Assembly: GCA_937928595.1 (NCBI GenBank)
Contig: CALGJV010000022.1
Span: 62,001 to 126,000, forward strand
Direction of reading: 5' to 3'
Length of the DNA stretch: 64,000 nt
DNA from: an uncultured Phycisphaerae bacterium
GTDB lineage: Bacteria > Planctomycetota > Phycisphaerae > UBA1845 > Fen-1342
The position numbers and the translations under genes were made by a program. The notes beneath the pieces were generated by a model. It saw nothing but the letters and a program-made list of their open reading frames with translations. It was not told where the DNA came from and did no database searches. Below, piece after piece: positions 1 to 9,496 of the stretch. The number at the start of each line of letters is the position of its first letter. The first letter of the stretch is position 1.

Positions 1-1
1 G

Positions 2-1330
2 GCGGGCGCGGAGGTGTTCAAGAAAGGCCTGGCGACCGGCGTGCCGCAGGAGACGCTCGACTCGATCGCGCGCAATCGGGTGGCGCTGAAAGGGCCGCTC
101 GAGACGCCGGTCGGCTACGGTGAGAAAAGCGCCAATGTCACGCTGCGCAAGCTGTTCGAGTTGTACGGCAACGTGCGGCCGTGCCGCGAGCTGCCGGGCA
201 TCCAGGCCGTGTTCGCCGGGCGGCAGATCGACCTCGTCGTGGTTCGCGAGAACGTCGAGGACCTCTACGCCGGGATCGAGCACATGCAGACGCCCGGCGT
301 GGCCCAGTGCCTGAAGCTGATCACACGGAAGGGCTGCGAGAAGATCGTGCGGCTGGCGTTCGAGCTGGCGCGGGCGGAGGGCCGGCGGAAGGTCACCTGC
401 GCGACCAAGTCGAACATCATGAAGAAAACCGAGGGTCTGCTGAAGTCCACTTTCGAGGAGCTGGCCCGCGACTATCCCGAGCTCCAGACCGAGCACGTCA
501 TCATCGACAACCTCGCGCACCAGCTCGTCCGCTGGCCTGAGCAGTACGACGTGATCGTCACGACCAACATGAACGGCGACATCATCAGCGACCTGACCAG
601 CGGTCTGACCGGCGGCCTGGGTCTCGCCCCGTCCGCCAACATCGGCAACGAGGTCGCGATGTTCGAGGCCGTGCACGGGTCGGCTCCCAACATCGCCGGC
701 AAGGACGTGGCCAACCCGACCGCCCTGCTGCTCTCGGCCGTGATGCTCCTCCGGCATCTGGGCCTTTTCGACGTGGCGGACAAGGTCGAGCACGCCATCA
801 TCGTCACGCTCGAGGAGGGCCGTCACCTGACCGTGGACCTCGTTGGTGACGACCGCGCCGCGACCTGCACGCAGTTCACCGAGACCGTCATCGCCAACCT
901 CGGCCGGCGCTCGCCGCACTGGACGACGCACCAGTACCGGCCCATCCGCCTGCCGCGCGTCGATCCCCGGCCGGACCTCGTCCACGCCCGGTCGCGGCGC
1001 GTGATCGGGGCCGACCTGTTCATCGAGTCGGGGCTCGATCCGCATGCGCTCGGCGAGAGCCTCGACCGGATCGTGACCGCCCTGCCGCTCAGGCTGAAGA
1101 TGATCAGCAACCGCGGCACGAAGGTGTACCCCGGCCCCCGGCAGATCACCGACTGCGTGGATCACCACCGCTGCCGGTTCGTCATGCGCGACGAGTCGCG
1201 CGAACTGAGCGACCACGACCTGGCGGTGCTGGTCGAGCGCGTCGGGGCGGAGCACCGCTGGATGCACCTCGAGAAGCTCCAGGTCTTCAACGGTGAGCCG
1301 GGGTTCACGAAAGCCCAGGGCGAGGACTGA
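2..1330 (+). CDS. icd: NADP-dependent isocitrate dehydrogenase, 5'-truncated by the window edge
   Basis: Oxidatively decarboxylates isocitrate to 2-oxoglutarate in the TCA cycle (cytoplasm). The frame is open from base 2, so the N-terminus lies outside the window; the GTG at base 14 is probably an internal Val. About 442 residues are visible. They carry the substrate loop [20 protein letters not shown], the [15 protein letters not shown] segment, and the metal/cofactor region [16 protein letters not shown] with [11 protein letters not shown]-terminal extension of about 150 residues ending in [12 protein letters not shown] matches the long Thermus-type enzyme rather than the E. coli type (recalled from family knowledge). 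A stretch of 86 bases separates it from the Mrp operon, so the two are probably transcribed separately. Confidence 0.95.
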   Translation, partial: AGAEVFKKGLATGVPQETLDSIARNRVALKGPLETPVGYGEKSANVTLRKLFELYGNVRPCRELPGIQAVFAGRQIDLVVVRENVEDLYAGIEHMQTPGVAQCLKLITRKGCEKIVRLAFELARAEGRRKVTCATKSNIMKKTEGLLKSTFEELARDYPELQTEHVIIDNLAHQLVRWPEQYDVIVTTNMNGDIISDLTSGLTGGLGLAPSANIGNEVAMFEAVHGSAPNIAGKDVANPTALLLSAVMLLRHLGLFDVADKVEHAIIVTLEEGRHLTVDLVGDDRAATCTQFTETVIANLGRRSPHWTTHQYRPIRLPRVDPRPDLVHARSRRVIGADLFIESGLDPHALGESLDRIVTALPLRLKMISNRGTKVYPGPRQITDCVDHHRCRFVMRDESRELSDHDLAVLVERVGAEHRWMHLEKLQVFNGEPGFTKAQGED

Positions 1331-1378
1331 GTCCGCGACAATCGCGACCGCGCGGCACCGCGCATCGCCGCGGACGTG

Positions 1379-1391
1379 TTACAATCCGCCC
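1379..1391 (+). promoter_or_regulatory. Probable -10 region of the mrp operon promoter
   Basis: TTACAAT lies 31 bases before the ATG of the first mrp gene, in an otherwise G+C-rich gap. There is no recognisable -35 at 17 bp. The following CCGCC makes an 11-base string, TACAATCCGCC, identical to one at 41,010, upstream of another gene. That repetition supports a real promoter element. It would give a leader of about 25 nt. Confidence 0.45.
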
Positions 1392-1416
1392 CGCGTTTCG
1401 ACGCGCGGGTGCCCGG

Positions 1417-4248
1417 ATGTTGTGGTTCGCCGTTGCAATTCCCTTCGTAGCAGCGCTCCTTCTGCCCTGGGCGGCGGCCCGGTGGGGCGGCGCGCTCGGC
1501 TGGGCGGCCGCCGCCGCGCCGCTCGCGGCCGGACTTGCACTCGTTGCGGCGCTGCCGCCCTACGATCCCGACGCGGAGCGCTGGCTGCCGGATGTTCGCG
1601 CCGTGGTGCCCTGGGTGCCCGATGTCGGCATCCACTTCGCGCTGCGCCTCGACGGCCTGTCGGCCACGTTCGCGCTGCTGATCGTCCTGGTCGGCACCCT
1701 CGTGGCCGTCTACGCCGGGGCCTACCTCGGCGATGACCCGCGCCGCGGCCGGTTCCTCGCCTATCTCGCGGGCTTCACCGGCGCGATGCTGGGGCTGGTG
1801 CTCTCCGACGACCTGTTCACGCTCTTCGTGTTCTGGGAACTCACGAGCGTCACGTCGTTCCTGCTGATCGGGTTCGACCACCGCAAGTCCGAGGCTCGGG
1901 CGGCCGCCCTGCAAGCGCTGCTGGTCACCGGCGCGGGGGGCCTGGCGCTGCTGGCCGGGTTCGTGCTCCTCCAGACGGCCGCGGCGAGCGCCGGGGTGCC
2001 GCCCGAGTACGCCGGACGAGTGTCGACGCTGATCGGCCTCGGGCCCGTCCCGGCCCCCGACCTTCGCGCGCAGGCGCTCTACATCCCCGCGCTGCTCCTC
2101 GTGCTCATCGGGGCCTTTACCAAGTCCGCGCACTTCCCCTTCCACTTCTGGCTGCCGGGCGCGATGGCCGCCCCGACGCCCGTCAGCGCGCTGCTGCACT
2201 CCGCGACCATGGTCAAGGCCGGCGTGTTTCTGCTCGCGCGCCTGGCCCCCGCGCTCGGCGGGACGGACCTTTGGCATTTCGTGGTCACCGGCGGCGGCGC
2301 CCTCACGATGCTGACCGGTGCGGTCCTCGCGGTCGGCCAGCACGACCTGAAGCGCATCCTCGCCTACACGACGGTCAGCGTGCTGGGCATCCTCACGATG
2401 CTGCTCGGGCCCGGCACCGACGCCGCCTTCAAGGCGCTCACCACCTTCCTCGTGGCGCACGCCCTTTACAAGGCCGCGCTGTTCCTCGTCGCCGGCAACA
2501 TCGACCACGCCACCGGCACGCGCGACGTCACCCGGCTCGGCGGGCTCATGCGGCTGCTGCCGCTGTCAGCCGCGGCCGGGCTGCTCGCGGCCCTCAGCCA
2601 GGCCGGTGCCCCGCCGCTGTTCGGGTTCCTCGGCAAAGAGCTGCTGTACGTCGCCAAGACGGACCTCGAAAGCGAGCTGCTCGTGGGCGTCGCGGTGGCG
2701 GCCAACATTCTTCTGACGGCGATGGCGCTGCAGGCCGGCGTACGGCCGTTCGTCGGCCAGCGGCATGAGACGCCGCATCCGCCGCACGAAGCGCCGCCGG
2801 CGATGTGGCTGGGGCCGCTCGTGCTGGGCGTCCTGGGCCTGCTCATCGGCCTGCTGCCGAAGTGGTTCGACGCCACCCTGGGCAGTGCGATGGCGACGGC
2901 GGTGGCCGGCCGCCCCCTCGTGCTCAAGCTCGCGCTGTGGCACGGGCTGAACCCCGAAGCGCTGGCCATCCTCGGCCTCAGCGCCGTGACACTCCTCGCC
3001 GGTTACGGAGTGTATCGCTGGCTGCGCCCGCGCGTGCGCACCGTGGGAGGCGTGGCACGCCGTCTTTCGCGCGTCGGACCGGAGGCGCTCTACAGCCGCC
3101 TACTCGACGGCGGACTGCGCGCGGCGCCGCGGCTCACCGAGCGGGTCTTCGCGCACCGCCCCCGTCACGATCTGCTGCTCTTCTTCACGGCGCTGGTCGC
3201 GCTACTGGGACTGGCGTTCCTCCAGGGCCTCACTTGGGGCGGCGCGCTGTTCGAGCCCGCCCCAGCGCTGCATGAACTGGGCCTGGCCGGACTCGCGCTG
3301 GCGGGGGCCTGCCTCACGGCTGCAGCCCCTTCGCATCTGGTCGCTATCGCGGCGCTCGGCCTGACGGGTACATCGGTCGCGCTGCTGTTCGCGCTCTACA
3401 GCGCGCCGGACCTCGCGCTTACGCTCTTCCTGACCGAGACGCTGACCGTCGTCCTGTTCGTCTTCGTGTTTCGACGCCTTCCGGAGCATCGGGCCCGCCG
3501 CAGCCGGCTGGAGCGCGGGCGAGATGCGCTCGTCGCGGGCCTGGGCGGGGCCACCCTCGCCGGGGTGCTGTTGGCCGCCGCCGGCGTGACGCCGCAACCG
3601 ACCGAGCTGTGGCGCTACTTCGCGGAGAAGAGCCTCCCCGAGGCCCTCGGACGCAACGTCGTCAACGTCATCCTCGTGGACTTCCGGGCCCTCGATACGC
3701 TGGGCGAGATCACCGTGCTCGTGATCGCGGGGCTCGGAGTGCTCGGGCTGGTGCACGTGCGGCCGCCGGCCGCCAACGGGGCCGGGCTTGCCTCCAAGCC
3801 CGCGACCGCGGCCCGCGGGCCGCTGCCGTCAATCATCCTGACCACGGCCGCGCGGCCCATCCTGCTGCTGCTGACCATGTTCTCGATCTTCATGCTCCTG
3901 CGCGGGCACAACGCGCCGGGCGGCGGGTTCATCGGCGGCCTCCTGGTGGCGGCCGGATTCGTCCTGTACATGCTCGCGGCCGGTCCGGCCGCCGCTCGGC
4001 ACGTGATAAGGACCTCTCTGGGCCGCTTCGCGGGGCTCGGTCTGGCAGTCGCGCTCGGCAGCGGGCTGGTCGCATGGTTGCTGGGCCGGCCGATCCTGAC
4101 GGGACTTTGGCTGCCGGTGCCCCTGCCGGGGCTCGGCAAGGTCGGCACGGTGCTGCTTTTCGACGTGGGCGTTTATCTCGTCGTGCTCGGGGCGGTCCTG
4201 GCGGTGCTGCTCACGCTCGCCGAACAATGGTCGGAGGAGCACGACTGA
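1417..4248 (+). CDS. mrpA: Na+/H+ antiporter MrpA-MrpB fusion (subunits A and B)
   Basis: Largest subunit of the multisubunit Mrp cation/proton antiporter in the cytoplasmic membrane; related to complex I NuoL. Of 943 residues, about 1-500 form the NuoL-like antiporter core. This includes the Glu-bearing helix [14 protein letters not shown] (about 133-146) and the [10 protein letters not shown]...[15 protein letters not shown] region (about 241-270). An MbhD-like segment ([15 protein letters not shown]) is near 658-672 and an MbhE-like segment ([20 protein letters not shown]) near 748-767. Residues about 806-941 are a complete MnhB/MrpB domain ([16 protein letters not shown]). Subunit B is normally a separate gene, so this is an A-B fusion. 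It heads an operon with subunits C to G, which supports the assignment. Confidence 0.95.
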   Translation: MLWFAVAIPFVAALLLPWAAARWGGALGWAAAAAPLAAGLALVAALPPYDPDAERWLPDVRAVVPWVPDVGIHFALRLDGLSATFALLIVLVGTLVAVYAGAYLGDDPRRGRFLAYLAGFTGAMLGLVLSDDLFTLFVFWELTSVTSFLLIGFDHRKSEARAAALQALLVTGAGGLALLAGFVLLQTAAASAGVPPEYAGRVSTLIGLGPVPAPDLRAQALYIPALLLVLIGAFTKSAHFPFHFWLPGAMAAPTPVSALLHSATMVKAGVFLLARLAPALGGTDLWHFVVTGGGALTMLTGAVLAVGQHDLKRILAYTTVSVLGILTMLLGPGTDAAFKALTTFLVAHALYKAALFLVAGNIDHATGTRDVTRLGGLMRLLPLSAAAGLLAALSQAGAPPLFGFLGKELLYVAKTDLESELLVGVAVAANILLTAMALQAGVRPFVGQRHETPHPPHEAPPAMWLGPLVLGVLGLLIGLLPKWFDATLGSAMATAVAGRPLVLKLALWHGLNPEALAILGLSAVTLLAGYGVYRWLRPRVRTVGGVARRLSRVGPEALYSRLLDGGLRAAPRLTERVFAHRPRHDLLLFFTALVALLGLAFLQGLTWGGALFEPAPALHELGLAGLALAGACLTAAAPSHLVAIAALGLTGTSVALLFALYSAPDLALTLFLTETLTVVLFVFVFRRLPEHRARRSRLERGRDALVAGLGGATLAGVLLAAAGVTPQPTELWRYFAEKSLPEALGRNVVNVILVDFRALDTLGEITVLVIAGLGVLGLVHVRPPAANGAGLASKPATAARGPLPSIILTTAARPILLLLTMFSIFMLLRGHNAPGGGFIGGLLVAAGFVLYMLAAGPAAARHVIRTSLGRFAGLGLAVALGSGLVAWLLGRPILTGLWLPVPLPGLGKVGTVLLFDVGVYLVVLGAVLAVLLTLAEQWSEEHD

Positions 4249-4252
4249 CCCC

Positions 4253-4612
4253 ATGATCGCGATTCTGGCCATCACGGCGGGCGGGCTCTTCGCAGTCGGA
4301 GCGTATCTCCTGCTGACGCGCAGTGCCGTGCGCCTCGTGCTCGGGCTCGCGCTGCTGAGCCATGCCGCGCTGCTCTCGATCTTCGTTGCCGGCGGGCTCG
4401 TGCGCGCCAAACCGCCGCTCATCCCCGATGGCGCGATCGCGCCGCCGCCGGACGCGGCCGACGCCGTACCGCAGGCACTGATGCTCACCGCGATCGTCAT
4501 CAGTTTCGCGATCACGGCCTTCGCGGCGGTGCTGGTGCAGCAACTCGTCCGCGACGCCGGGCGGGACGAGTCGGACCCGCCGACGGCCCGCGACGCGGAG
4601 GACCGCGCATGA
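4253..4612 (+). CDS. mrpC: Na+/H+ antiporter subunit C
   Basis: NuoK-like small membrane subunit of the Mrp antiporter. The 119 residues hold three hydrophobic helices (about 4-22, 26-48 and 77-101). The typical family motifs are present: GAYLLLTRSAVRLVLGLALLSHA and the PQALMLTAIVISFAITAF stretch near the third helix. It starts 4 bases after mrpA-B ends and overlaps the ATG of mrpD by 4 bases, indicating translational coupling. The C-terminal tail is short and charged. Confidence 0.95.
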   Translation: MIAILAITAGGLFAVGAYLLLTRSAVRLVLGLALLSHAALLSIFVAGGLVRAKPPLIPDGAIAPPPDAADAVPQALMLTAIVISFAITAFAAVLVQQLVRDAGRDESDPPTARDAEDRA

Positions 4613-6162
4613 GCGTCCTCCTCGTCTTGCCGATCGTCCTGCCGCTCGCCACCGCCATACTCGGCCTCGTGCTGCCGCGTACGACGCGCGTCCAGCAGTC
4701 CGTCGCGGCCACCGGCGCCGTCGCGCATGCGCTGGCGGCCGCAGCCCTTCTGGCGGCGGTGGCCCGACACGGCGTACAGGCCGTACAGGCCGGCGGTTGG
4801 CCGGCGCCGTTCGGCATCACGCTGGTCGCGGATCTCACCAGTGCGCTGCTCGTGCTCCTGACCGGCGTCCTGGGCGTCGCGGTGACGGTCTACGCCCTGG
4901 CGGATGTGGATGCGGCGCGGCACCGCCGGGCGTTCCTGCCGGTGCTGCAAGTCCTCATCATGGGCGTCAGCGGCACGTTTCTGACCGGCGACCTGTTCAA
5001 TCTCTATGTCTGGTTCGAGGTTCTACTGCTGGCGAGCTTTGTGCTGCTGACACTGGGCGGCGAGCGCGCTCAGTTGCGAGCGGGCTTCCACTACGTCGCG
5101 CTGAACCTGGCGGGGTCCACCGTGTTCCTGATTGCCGCCGGGCTGGTGTACGGCAGCGCGCAGAGCCTGAATTTCGCCGACCTGGCGACCCGCCTGCCGG
5201 CCCTCCACGCGGAGCGGCCGCAGCTCGTCCTCGCGCTGGCGTTCCTGCTGCTCGTCGCGTTCGGGCTGAAGGCGGCGGTGTTTCCCCTCGGTTCGTGGGT
5301 TCCCCAGGCGTACCCCGCGCCGCCCGCTGCCGTCGCCGCGATCTTCGCCGGGATTCTCACGAAGGTAGGCGTATACGCTCTGCTGCGCGTGTTCACGCTG
5401 TGCTTCCCCCCCTTGCCGGCGCTGCAAGCCCTCCTGCTGTGGCTCGCCGGACTGACGATGGTTCTCGGCGTGATCGGTGCCGTGGCCCAGACCGATCTGC
5501 GCCGCGTTCTCGCGTTCCACAGCATCAGCCAGATCGGTTACATGCTGCTGGCCACGGCGCTCGTCGCCGGGGCGAGCCCGACGGCGCGCCCGGTCGCCGT
5601 CGTCGCCGTGCTGGTCTTCATGGTCCACCATGGCCTCGTCAAGAGCAATCTGTTCCTCGTCAGCGGCGCGGTCGGCACGCTCCGCGGCACGACACGCCTC
5701 CAGCCGCTCGGCGGTCTCGCCGGCGGCGCGCCGCTGCTGGCGGGGCTCTTCTTCGTCGCGGCCCTGAGCCTGGCGGGATTGCCGCCGCTGTCCGGCTTCT
5801 GGGCCAAGCTGACGGTCGTACAGGCGAGCTTCGGGGCCCGGCAGTGGGTGCTCGCCGCGGCTGCGCTGGGCACCGGCCTGTTGACCCTGCTGAGCATGGT
5901 GAAGATCTGGAACGAAGCATTCTGGAAAGCACCGCCGATCGAGCCGGCCGCACCCGCGCCGCCGCTGCGCGCGGCCCGCTGCGGCCCGATCATCGGACTC
6001 GTCGTTCTGACGGCGGCCCTGGGCCTGTGGCCCGCTCCGCTCCTGGACCTCGCCCGTCGGGCGGCTGACCAACTGCTCGCGCGCCAGGCGTACATCGACG
6101 CCGTCGGACTCGCCCGTCCGTTCGCGGCCGCCCCTCCGACCGTTGCGGAGGCCGCCCCTTGA
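4609..6162 (+). CDS. mrpD: Na+/H+ antiporter subunit D
   Basis: NuoN/NuoM-like proton-translocating subunit of Mrp, 517 residues with about 14 predicted helices. Visible family features are FNLYVWFEVLLLASFVLLT (about 129-147), GLKAAVFPLGSWVPQAYPAPP (about 219-239), QTDLRRVLAFHSISQIGYML (about 293-312) and LAGLPPLSGFWAKL (about 386-399). The conserved Glu and Lys residues expected for proton transfer lie in the first two. Its start overlaps mrpC and its stop overlaps mrpE by 4 bases. The length is normal for MrpD. Confidence 0.95.
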   Translation: MSVLLVLPIVLPLATAILGLVLPRTTRVQQSVAATGAVAHALAAAALLAAVARHGVQAVQAGGWPAPFGITLVADLTSALLVLLTGVLGVAVTVYALADVDAARHRRAFLPVLQVLIMGVSGTFLTGDLFNLYVWFEVLLLASFVLLTLGGERAQLRAGFHYVALNLAGSTVFLIAAGLVYGSAQSLNFADLATRLPALHAERPQLVLALAFLLLVAFGLKAAVFPLGSWVPQAYPAPPAAVAAIFAGILTKVGVYALLRVFTLCFPPLPALQALLLWLAGLTMVLGVIGAVAQTDLRRVLAFHSISQIGYMLLATALVAGASPTARPVAVVAVLVFMVHHGLVKSNLFLVSGAVGTLRGTTRLQPLGGLAGGAPLLAGLFFVAALSLAGLPPLSGFWAKLTVVQASFGARQWVLAAAALGTGLLTLLSMVKIWNEAFWKAPPIEPAAPAPPLRAARCGPIIGLVVLTAALGLWPAPLLDLARRAADQLLARQAYIDAVGLARPFAAAPPTVAEAAP

Positions 6163-6632
6163 GCTACTTTCTGGCGAACCTGGTCCTCGCGCTGGTCTGG
6201 TGGAAAGCGACCGGCCGCCCCGAGCCCGAGCCCGCCGGCGTCGGCTTCGTCGTCGGCTACGTGGTGTTGTGGTGGCTTCAGCCGGTGCTGGGACGCAGCA
6301 GCTACTTCCGCAAGCTGCCCGCGGCCCTGATGCTGGCGCTGGTGTTTGCGTACGAACTCGTCGTCTCGAGTATCCGCGTGGCGTGGGCGGTGCTCGCGCC
6401 CCGCACGCGGTGCCGGCCCGGTGTCGTCGCGGTGCCCCTCGACGCCGCGACCGACGCGGAGATTACGCTGCTGGCCAACCTGCTCACGCTGACGCCCGGA
6501 ACGCTCAGCCTCGACGTGTCGCCCGACCGGCGCACCCTCCATGTGCACGCGATGTTCCTGGACGACGCGGACGCGCTCTGCGCCGGCATCAAAGGCCGGT
6601 TCGAGCGTCGTATCCTGGAGCTGCTGCGCTGA
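6159..6632 (+). CDS. mrpE: Na+/H+ antiporter subunit E
   Basis: Membrane subunit E of Mrp, with no counterpart in complex I. The 157 residues begin with two or three helices (about 3-50 and 57-80) and continue into a cytoplasmic domain. That domain has the family hallmark TLLANLLTLTPGTLSLDVS (about 105-123) and LHVHAMF. The start is a TTG, TTGAGCTAC, overlapping the mrpD stop by 4 bases; no other start fits the spacing. It is followed by mrpF after 13 bases. Confidence 0.93.
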   Translation: MSYFLANLVLALVWWKATGRPEPEPAGVGFVVGYVVLWWLQPVLGRSSYFRKLPAALMLALVFAYELVVSSIRVAWAVLAPRTRCRPGVVAVPLDAATDAEITLLANLLTLTPGTLSLDVSPDRRTLHVHAMFLDDADALCAGIKGRFERRILELLR

Positions 6633-6645
6633 ACCGGAGACGCCC

Positions 6646-6909
6646 ATGACCCCGCTGCTCGACAGCCTGCTCGCGCTGCTCCTGCTCGCCTTCGCACTCG
6701 CGAGCCTGCGCCTGGCGCGCGGACCGAGCTTGGCAGACCGGGTAGTCGCGCTGGATGTCATCGCGGCCCTGGCCGTCGCCCTCCTCGCGCTGGCCGCCGT
6801 GCGCCAGCGGCTGCCGGTGCTGCTCGACGCTGCCCTGCTCGTGTCGCTCGTCAGCTTCGTGGGGACGGTGGCGTTCGCCCGCCTGATCGAGCGGAGGTCC
6901 GGGCGATGA
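6646..6909 (+). CDS. mrpF: Na+/H+ antiporter subunit F
   Basis: Small Mrp subunit with three helices in 87 residues. The start was set at the ATG of MTPLLDSLL, because upstream codons in this frame overlap mrpE and give a non-membrane sequence. The motif LARGPSLADRVVALDVIAAL (about 22-41) is the diagnostic MrpF/MnhF signature (RGPTxxDRVVALD). A stop/start overlap of 4 bases couples it to mrpG. Confidence 0.93.
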   Translation: MTPLLDSLLALLLLAFALASLRLARGPSLADRVVALDVIAALAVALLALAAVRQRLPVLLDAALLVSLVSFVGTVAFARLIERRSGR

Positions 6910-7280
6910 CGTTGCTCCACTGGGCCGCTGCGGGGCTTGCGTCCGCCGGTGTGCTGTTCGCGCTGGTGGCGGTCGTCGGCATCCTGCGACTCCCGGATCT
7001 CCTCACGCGGATGCATGCCGCCAGCAAGGCCGGCACGCTCGGCGCAATCTGCACCGTCCTCGCCGCCGCCCTGTTCCTCGGCGAGTGGGGCGTCGGCGTG
7101 CGCGGCCTCCTGATCATCGTCTTCATGTTCCTGACGGCCCCCGTGGCCGCGCACATGATCGCCCGCGCCGCCTACACCGCCGATGCGGCCGCACCCCCCG
7201 CGCCGCCGCCGGAGCGCGACGACGGATCCGCCGCGGACACGCCCTCGTCGCGGCCGGACGACGCGACCTCGACCGGCTGA
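6906..7280 (+). CDS. mrpG: Na+/H+ antiporter subunit G
   Basis: Last Mrp subunit, 124 residues. The first 85 or so contain three helices and the MrpG signature LRLPDLLTRMHAASKAGTLG (about 26-45), then the GEWGVGVRGLLIIVFMFLTAPVAAH region. The C-terminal 30 residues are a disordered Pro/Ala/Asp-rich tail not needed for the family fold. With C, D, E, F and the A-B fusion, all seven Mrp subunits are present. The operon should give sodium or pH homeostasis at the cytoplasmic membrane. Confidence 0.93.
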   Translation: MTLLHWAAAGLASAGVLFALVAVVGILRLPDLLTRMHAASKAGTLGAICTVLAAALFLGEWGVGVRGLLIIVFMFLTAPVAAHMIARAAYTADAAAPPAPPPERDDGSAADTPSSRPDDATSTG

Positions 7281-7354
7281 CAGGTCCGTCCCCTCAAGCG
7301 CGCCCGCGCCTCCGACCGATCAGAACCCTGCCGCCCGACAACGGCGCTCCAACC

Positions 7355-8530
7355 ATGCTGACACTCTCCCGCTACTGGCTGGCCGGCCGGCGGGTCGCGT
7401 CCGACGCCTTCGGCCGGCGCGCCGCCCGCGCCATCGATCTGAAGGCGCGCCGGGCGGCCGCCGTGGCGTGGCTGGCCTACGCCCAGGATGTCGGCGGCGA
7501 TGGGGGCGTTCCGGCGAGCTTCCACCTGCGCGAAGGCTGGTGCTCAAGCTACCCGGAGACCACCGGCTACATCGCCAGCACGTTCTTGCACCTGGCGCAC
7601 CTGCCGGACGTCTCCGACGTCGAGGCCGCCGACCTGACGACGCGCGCACGCCGCATGATCAATTGGTTGTTGACGTGCCAGTACGACGACGGCGGGTTTC
7701 CCGGCCAGTTTGGGGACCGCTCCCGCGGCCCGATTGTCTTCAACACCGGTCAGATTCTGTTCGGCTTGACCGCCGCGATCGAGGCCGGTATCGCCACGCC
7801 GGCAGTCGAGCGGGCCGCCGAGCGGACCGTGAACTGGCTCATCCGCCAGCAGGACGACGACGGCTGCTGGCGACGCTGCGAGCACCACGACACGCCTCAC
7901 ACGTACAACACGCGCACCGCGTGGGCCCTGGCCCGCTACGGCCGCCTCCTCGACGATCGGCGGGCCGCGGACGCGGCCGCGCAGAACCTGCGCTGGGCGG
8001 TCGGACGGTGCCGGGCCGACGGCTGGATCGAGCAGTGCGCGTTCCGGCCGGGTGAACCACCGTATCTGCACACCCTGGCATACGCCGTTCAGGGGTTGCT
8101 CGAGGGCGGGCGGCTGCTCGGATTTGAGCCGGCCGTGCGCGCGGCCGACCTCGCCGCCCGTCGCATTGCGGAGGACCTGAGCGAGACCGGGACGCTGCCG
8201 GGCGCATACCACGCCGGCTGGCGGCCGGCGGCCCGCTACCGCTGCCTGACGGGCGAGGTGCAGATGGCGATCGTCTGGGCGCGGCTCGCGGCCCAGGCGC
8301 GTGACGCTTATTTCGCCAGCGTGTGCGACACGGCGGTGCGCGCGGTCGCCGCCACGCAGGACCCGGACGGTCCACCGGAGACGCGCGGAGCGATCGCCGG
8401 TTCGTGCCCCATCTGGGGTCGCTACTCGCGCTTCGAGTTCCCGAACTGGGCCGCGAAGTTCTTCATCGACGCCGTCACCGCCCACGCGGCCCTGACGCGC
8501 GGCGACGGCGAGGTGCGGCCATGCGGGTAG
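7355..8530 (+). CDS. Alpha/alpha-toroid (terpene-cyclase/prenyltransferase-like) protein
   Basis: 391 residues with the helical-toroid repeat pattern of squalene-cyclase and prenyltransferase beta folds. Visible repeats are WLLTCQYDDGGFPGQFGD (about 103-120) and WLIRQQDDDGCW (about 159-170), with further helical pairs to about 330. The C-terminus has SCPIWGRYSRFEFPNWAAKFF, a motif I associate with toroid proteins encoded in bacterial exopolysaccharide clusters. The DxDD motif of squalene-hopene cyclases is not evident, so cyclase activity should not be assumed. The start is the ATG of MLTLSRYWLAG, 74 bases after mrpG. The stop overlaps the next gene by 10 bases, so the two are coupled. The substrate is unknown. 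Confidence 0.75.
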   Translation: MLTLSRYWLAGRRVASDAFGRRAARAIDLKARRAAAVAWLAYAQDVGGDGGVPASFHLREGWCSSYPETTGYIASTFLHLAHLPDVSDVEAADLTTRARRMINWLLTCQYDDGGFPGQFGDRSRGPIVFNTGQILFGLTAAIEAGIATPAVERAAERTVNWLIRQQDDDGCWRRCEHHDTPHTYNTRTAWALARYGRLLDDRRAADAAAQNLRWAVGRCRADGWIEQCAFRPGEPPYLHTLAYAVQGLLEGGRLLGFEPAVRAADLAARRIAEDLSETGTLPGAYHAGWRPAARYRCLTGEVQMAIVWARLAAQARDAYFASVCDTAVRAVAATQDPDGPPETRGAIAGSCPIWGRYSRFEFPNWAAKFFIDAVTAHAALTRGDGEVRPCG

Positions 8531-9396
8531 CGGTGCTGTGCGGGCCCTCGCTGCGCGCCATGTACGTCGCGAACGTACTGTGCGCCCGTCTGCCCGTCGT
8601 CCGCATCGTGCGCGAGACCGGCCGCGAGTGGTCGTGGCCGGCGCTTCGACGGGCCCTCCGGCCCGGAGCTTTGTGGGCCCGCGCGCGCCGCGCCCTGCGC
8701 CGGTCGAGATGCCGATTCGACGAGCGCAACTACTACTTCGCCGACCAGCCCGCGCGCTTCGACGCCGCGGAGCTCGTGCGCGAGTGCGCCCACATCAACG
8801 ATCCGGCCGTCGCGGCCGACCTGCGCGCTTGCGCGGCGGACGCCGTGGCCGTGTTCGGCACTTCGCTGATTCGCAATCCTGATCTGCTCAACCTCGCGCC
8901 CGACCGAATGCTGAACCTGCACGGCGGCATCTCGCCGGACTACCGCGGCGCGGACAGCACGTTCTGGGCGCTCCTGGCCCACGACTTCACCCGCATCGGC
9001 TGCACGATCCACCGGATCGATCGGCACATCGACCATGGCGACCTGATCGCACACGTTCACCCGCACGTCCGCCCCGGGCTGACCGAGGAAGAGCTCTTCA
9101 GCGCCGCCGTGCGCGACGCGGCCCCCGTGTTCGCCGAGGCATTCGTGCGTCTCGCGGCCGGAGATGTGCTCGGCCGACCGCAACCGCCCGGGGGGCGGTT
9201 GTTCCTCGTGCGCGACCGCCGCAGCCGCCACGACCGCGAACTGCGCGACCAGTATCGGCGCGGCAACTTCCCGCCGGTGGAGCTGCCGCCGCGGGCGGTC
9301 TGGTTTGCCGCCCCCCCGCCCGCACCGGCCGCGCTGACCGCTCCCTTTGCCGCGACGCCCCGCCGCCGGCTCGATCCCGTTCGTCGAAAAGCGTAA
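8521..9396 (+). CDS. Formyltransferase-like protein (methionyl-tRNA formyltransferase fold)
   Basis: 291 residues with a formyl-transferase catalytic core at about 90-220. The active-site Asn-His pair is in NLHGGISPDYRGADSTFWAL (about 136-155) and the catalytic Asp in IDHGDLIAHVH (about 173-183). Those three residues are the known N-H-D set for 10-formyl-tetrahydrofolate transferases. The N-terminal part (VLCGPSLRAMYVANVL) is shorter than in Fmt, and the tRNA-binding C-domain is missing. It is therefore more likely a sugar or polysaccharide N-formyltransferase than Fmt. It overlaps the toroid gene by 10 bases; the pair probably modifies a surface polysaccharide (inference). Confidence 0.78.
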   Translation: MRVAVLCGPSLRAMYVANVLCARLPVVRIVRETGREWSWPALRRALRPGALWARARRALRRSRCRFDERNYYFADQPARFDAAELVRECAHINDPAVAADLRACAADAVAVFGTSLIRNPDLLNLAPDRMLNLHGGISPDYRGADSTFWALLAHDFTRIGCTIHRIDRHIDHGDLIAHVHPHVRPGLTEEELFSAAVRDAAPVFAEAFVRLAAGDVLGRPQPPGGRLFLVRDRRSRHDRELRDQYRRGNFPPVELPPRAVWFAAPPPAPAALTAPFAATPRRRLDPVRRKA

Positions 9397-9402
9397 TCGG
9401 GA

Positions 9403-9431
9403 TTTGCATTCCTCCGCTGCGACGGCATAAT
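9403..9431 (+). promoter_or_regulatory. Promoter for the membrane zinc-ribbon gene
   Basis: TTTGCA and CATAAT are separated by exactly 17 bp, in a short A+T-rich patch between two G+C-rich genes. The -10 ends 65 bases before the ATG at 9497. A small palindrome, AGTATGTACT, lies just downstream near +5 and could bind a regulator or simply be chance. Confidence 0.45.
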
Positions 9432-9496
9432 GTAAGTATGTACTCACACGATCGCCCCGGTTTCCGGCTCGTGGGCCGAACCGGGCCGGCCGGAGC

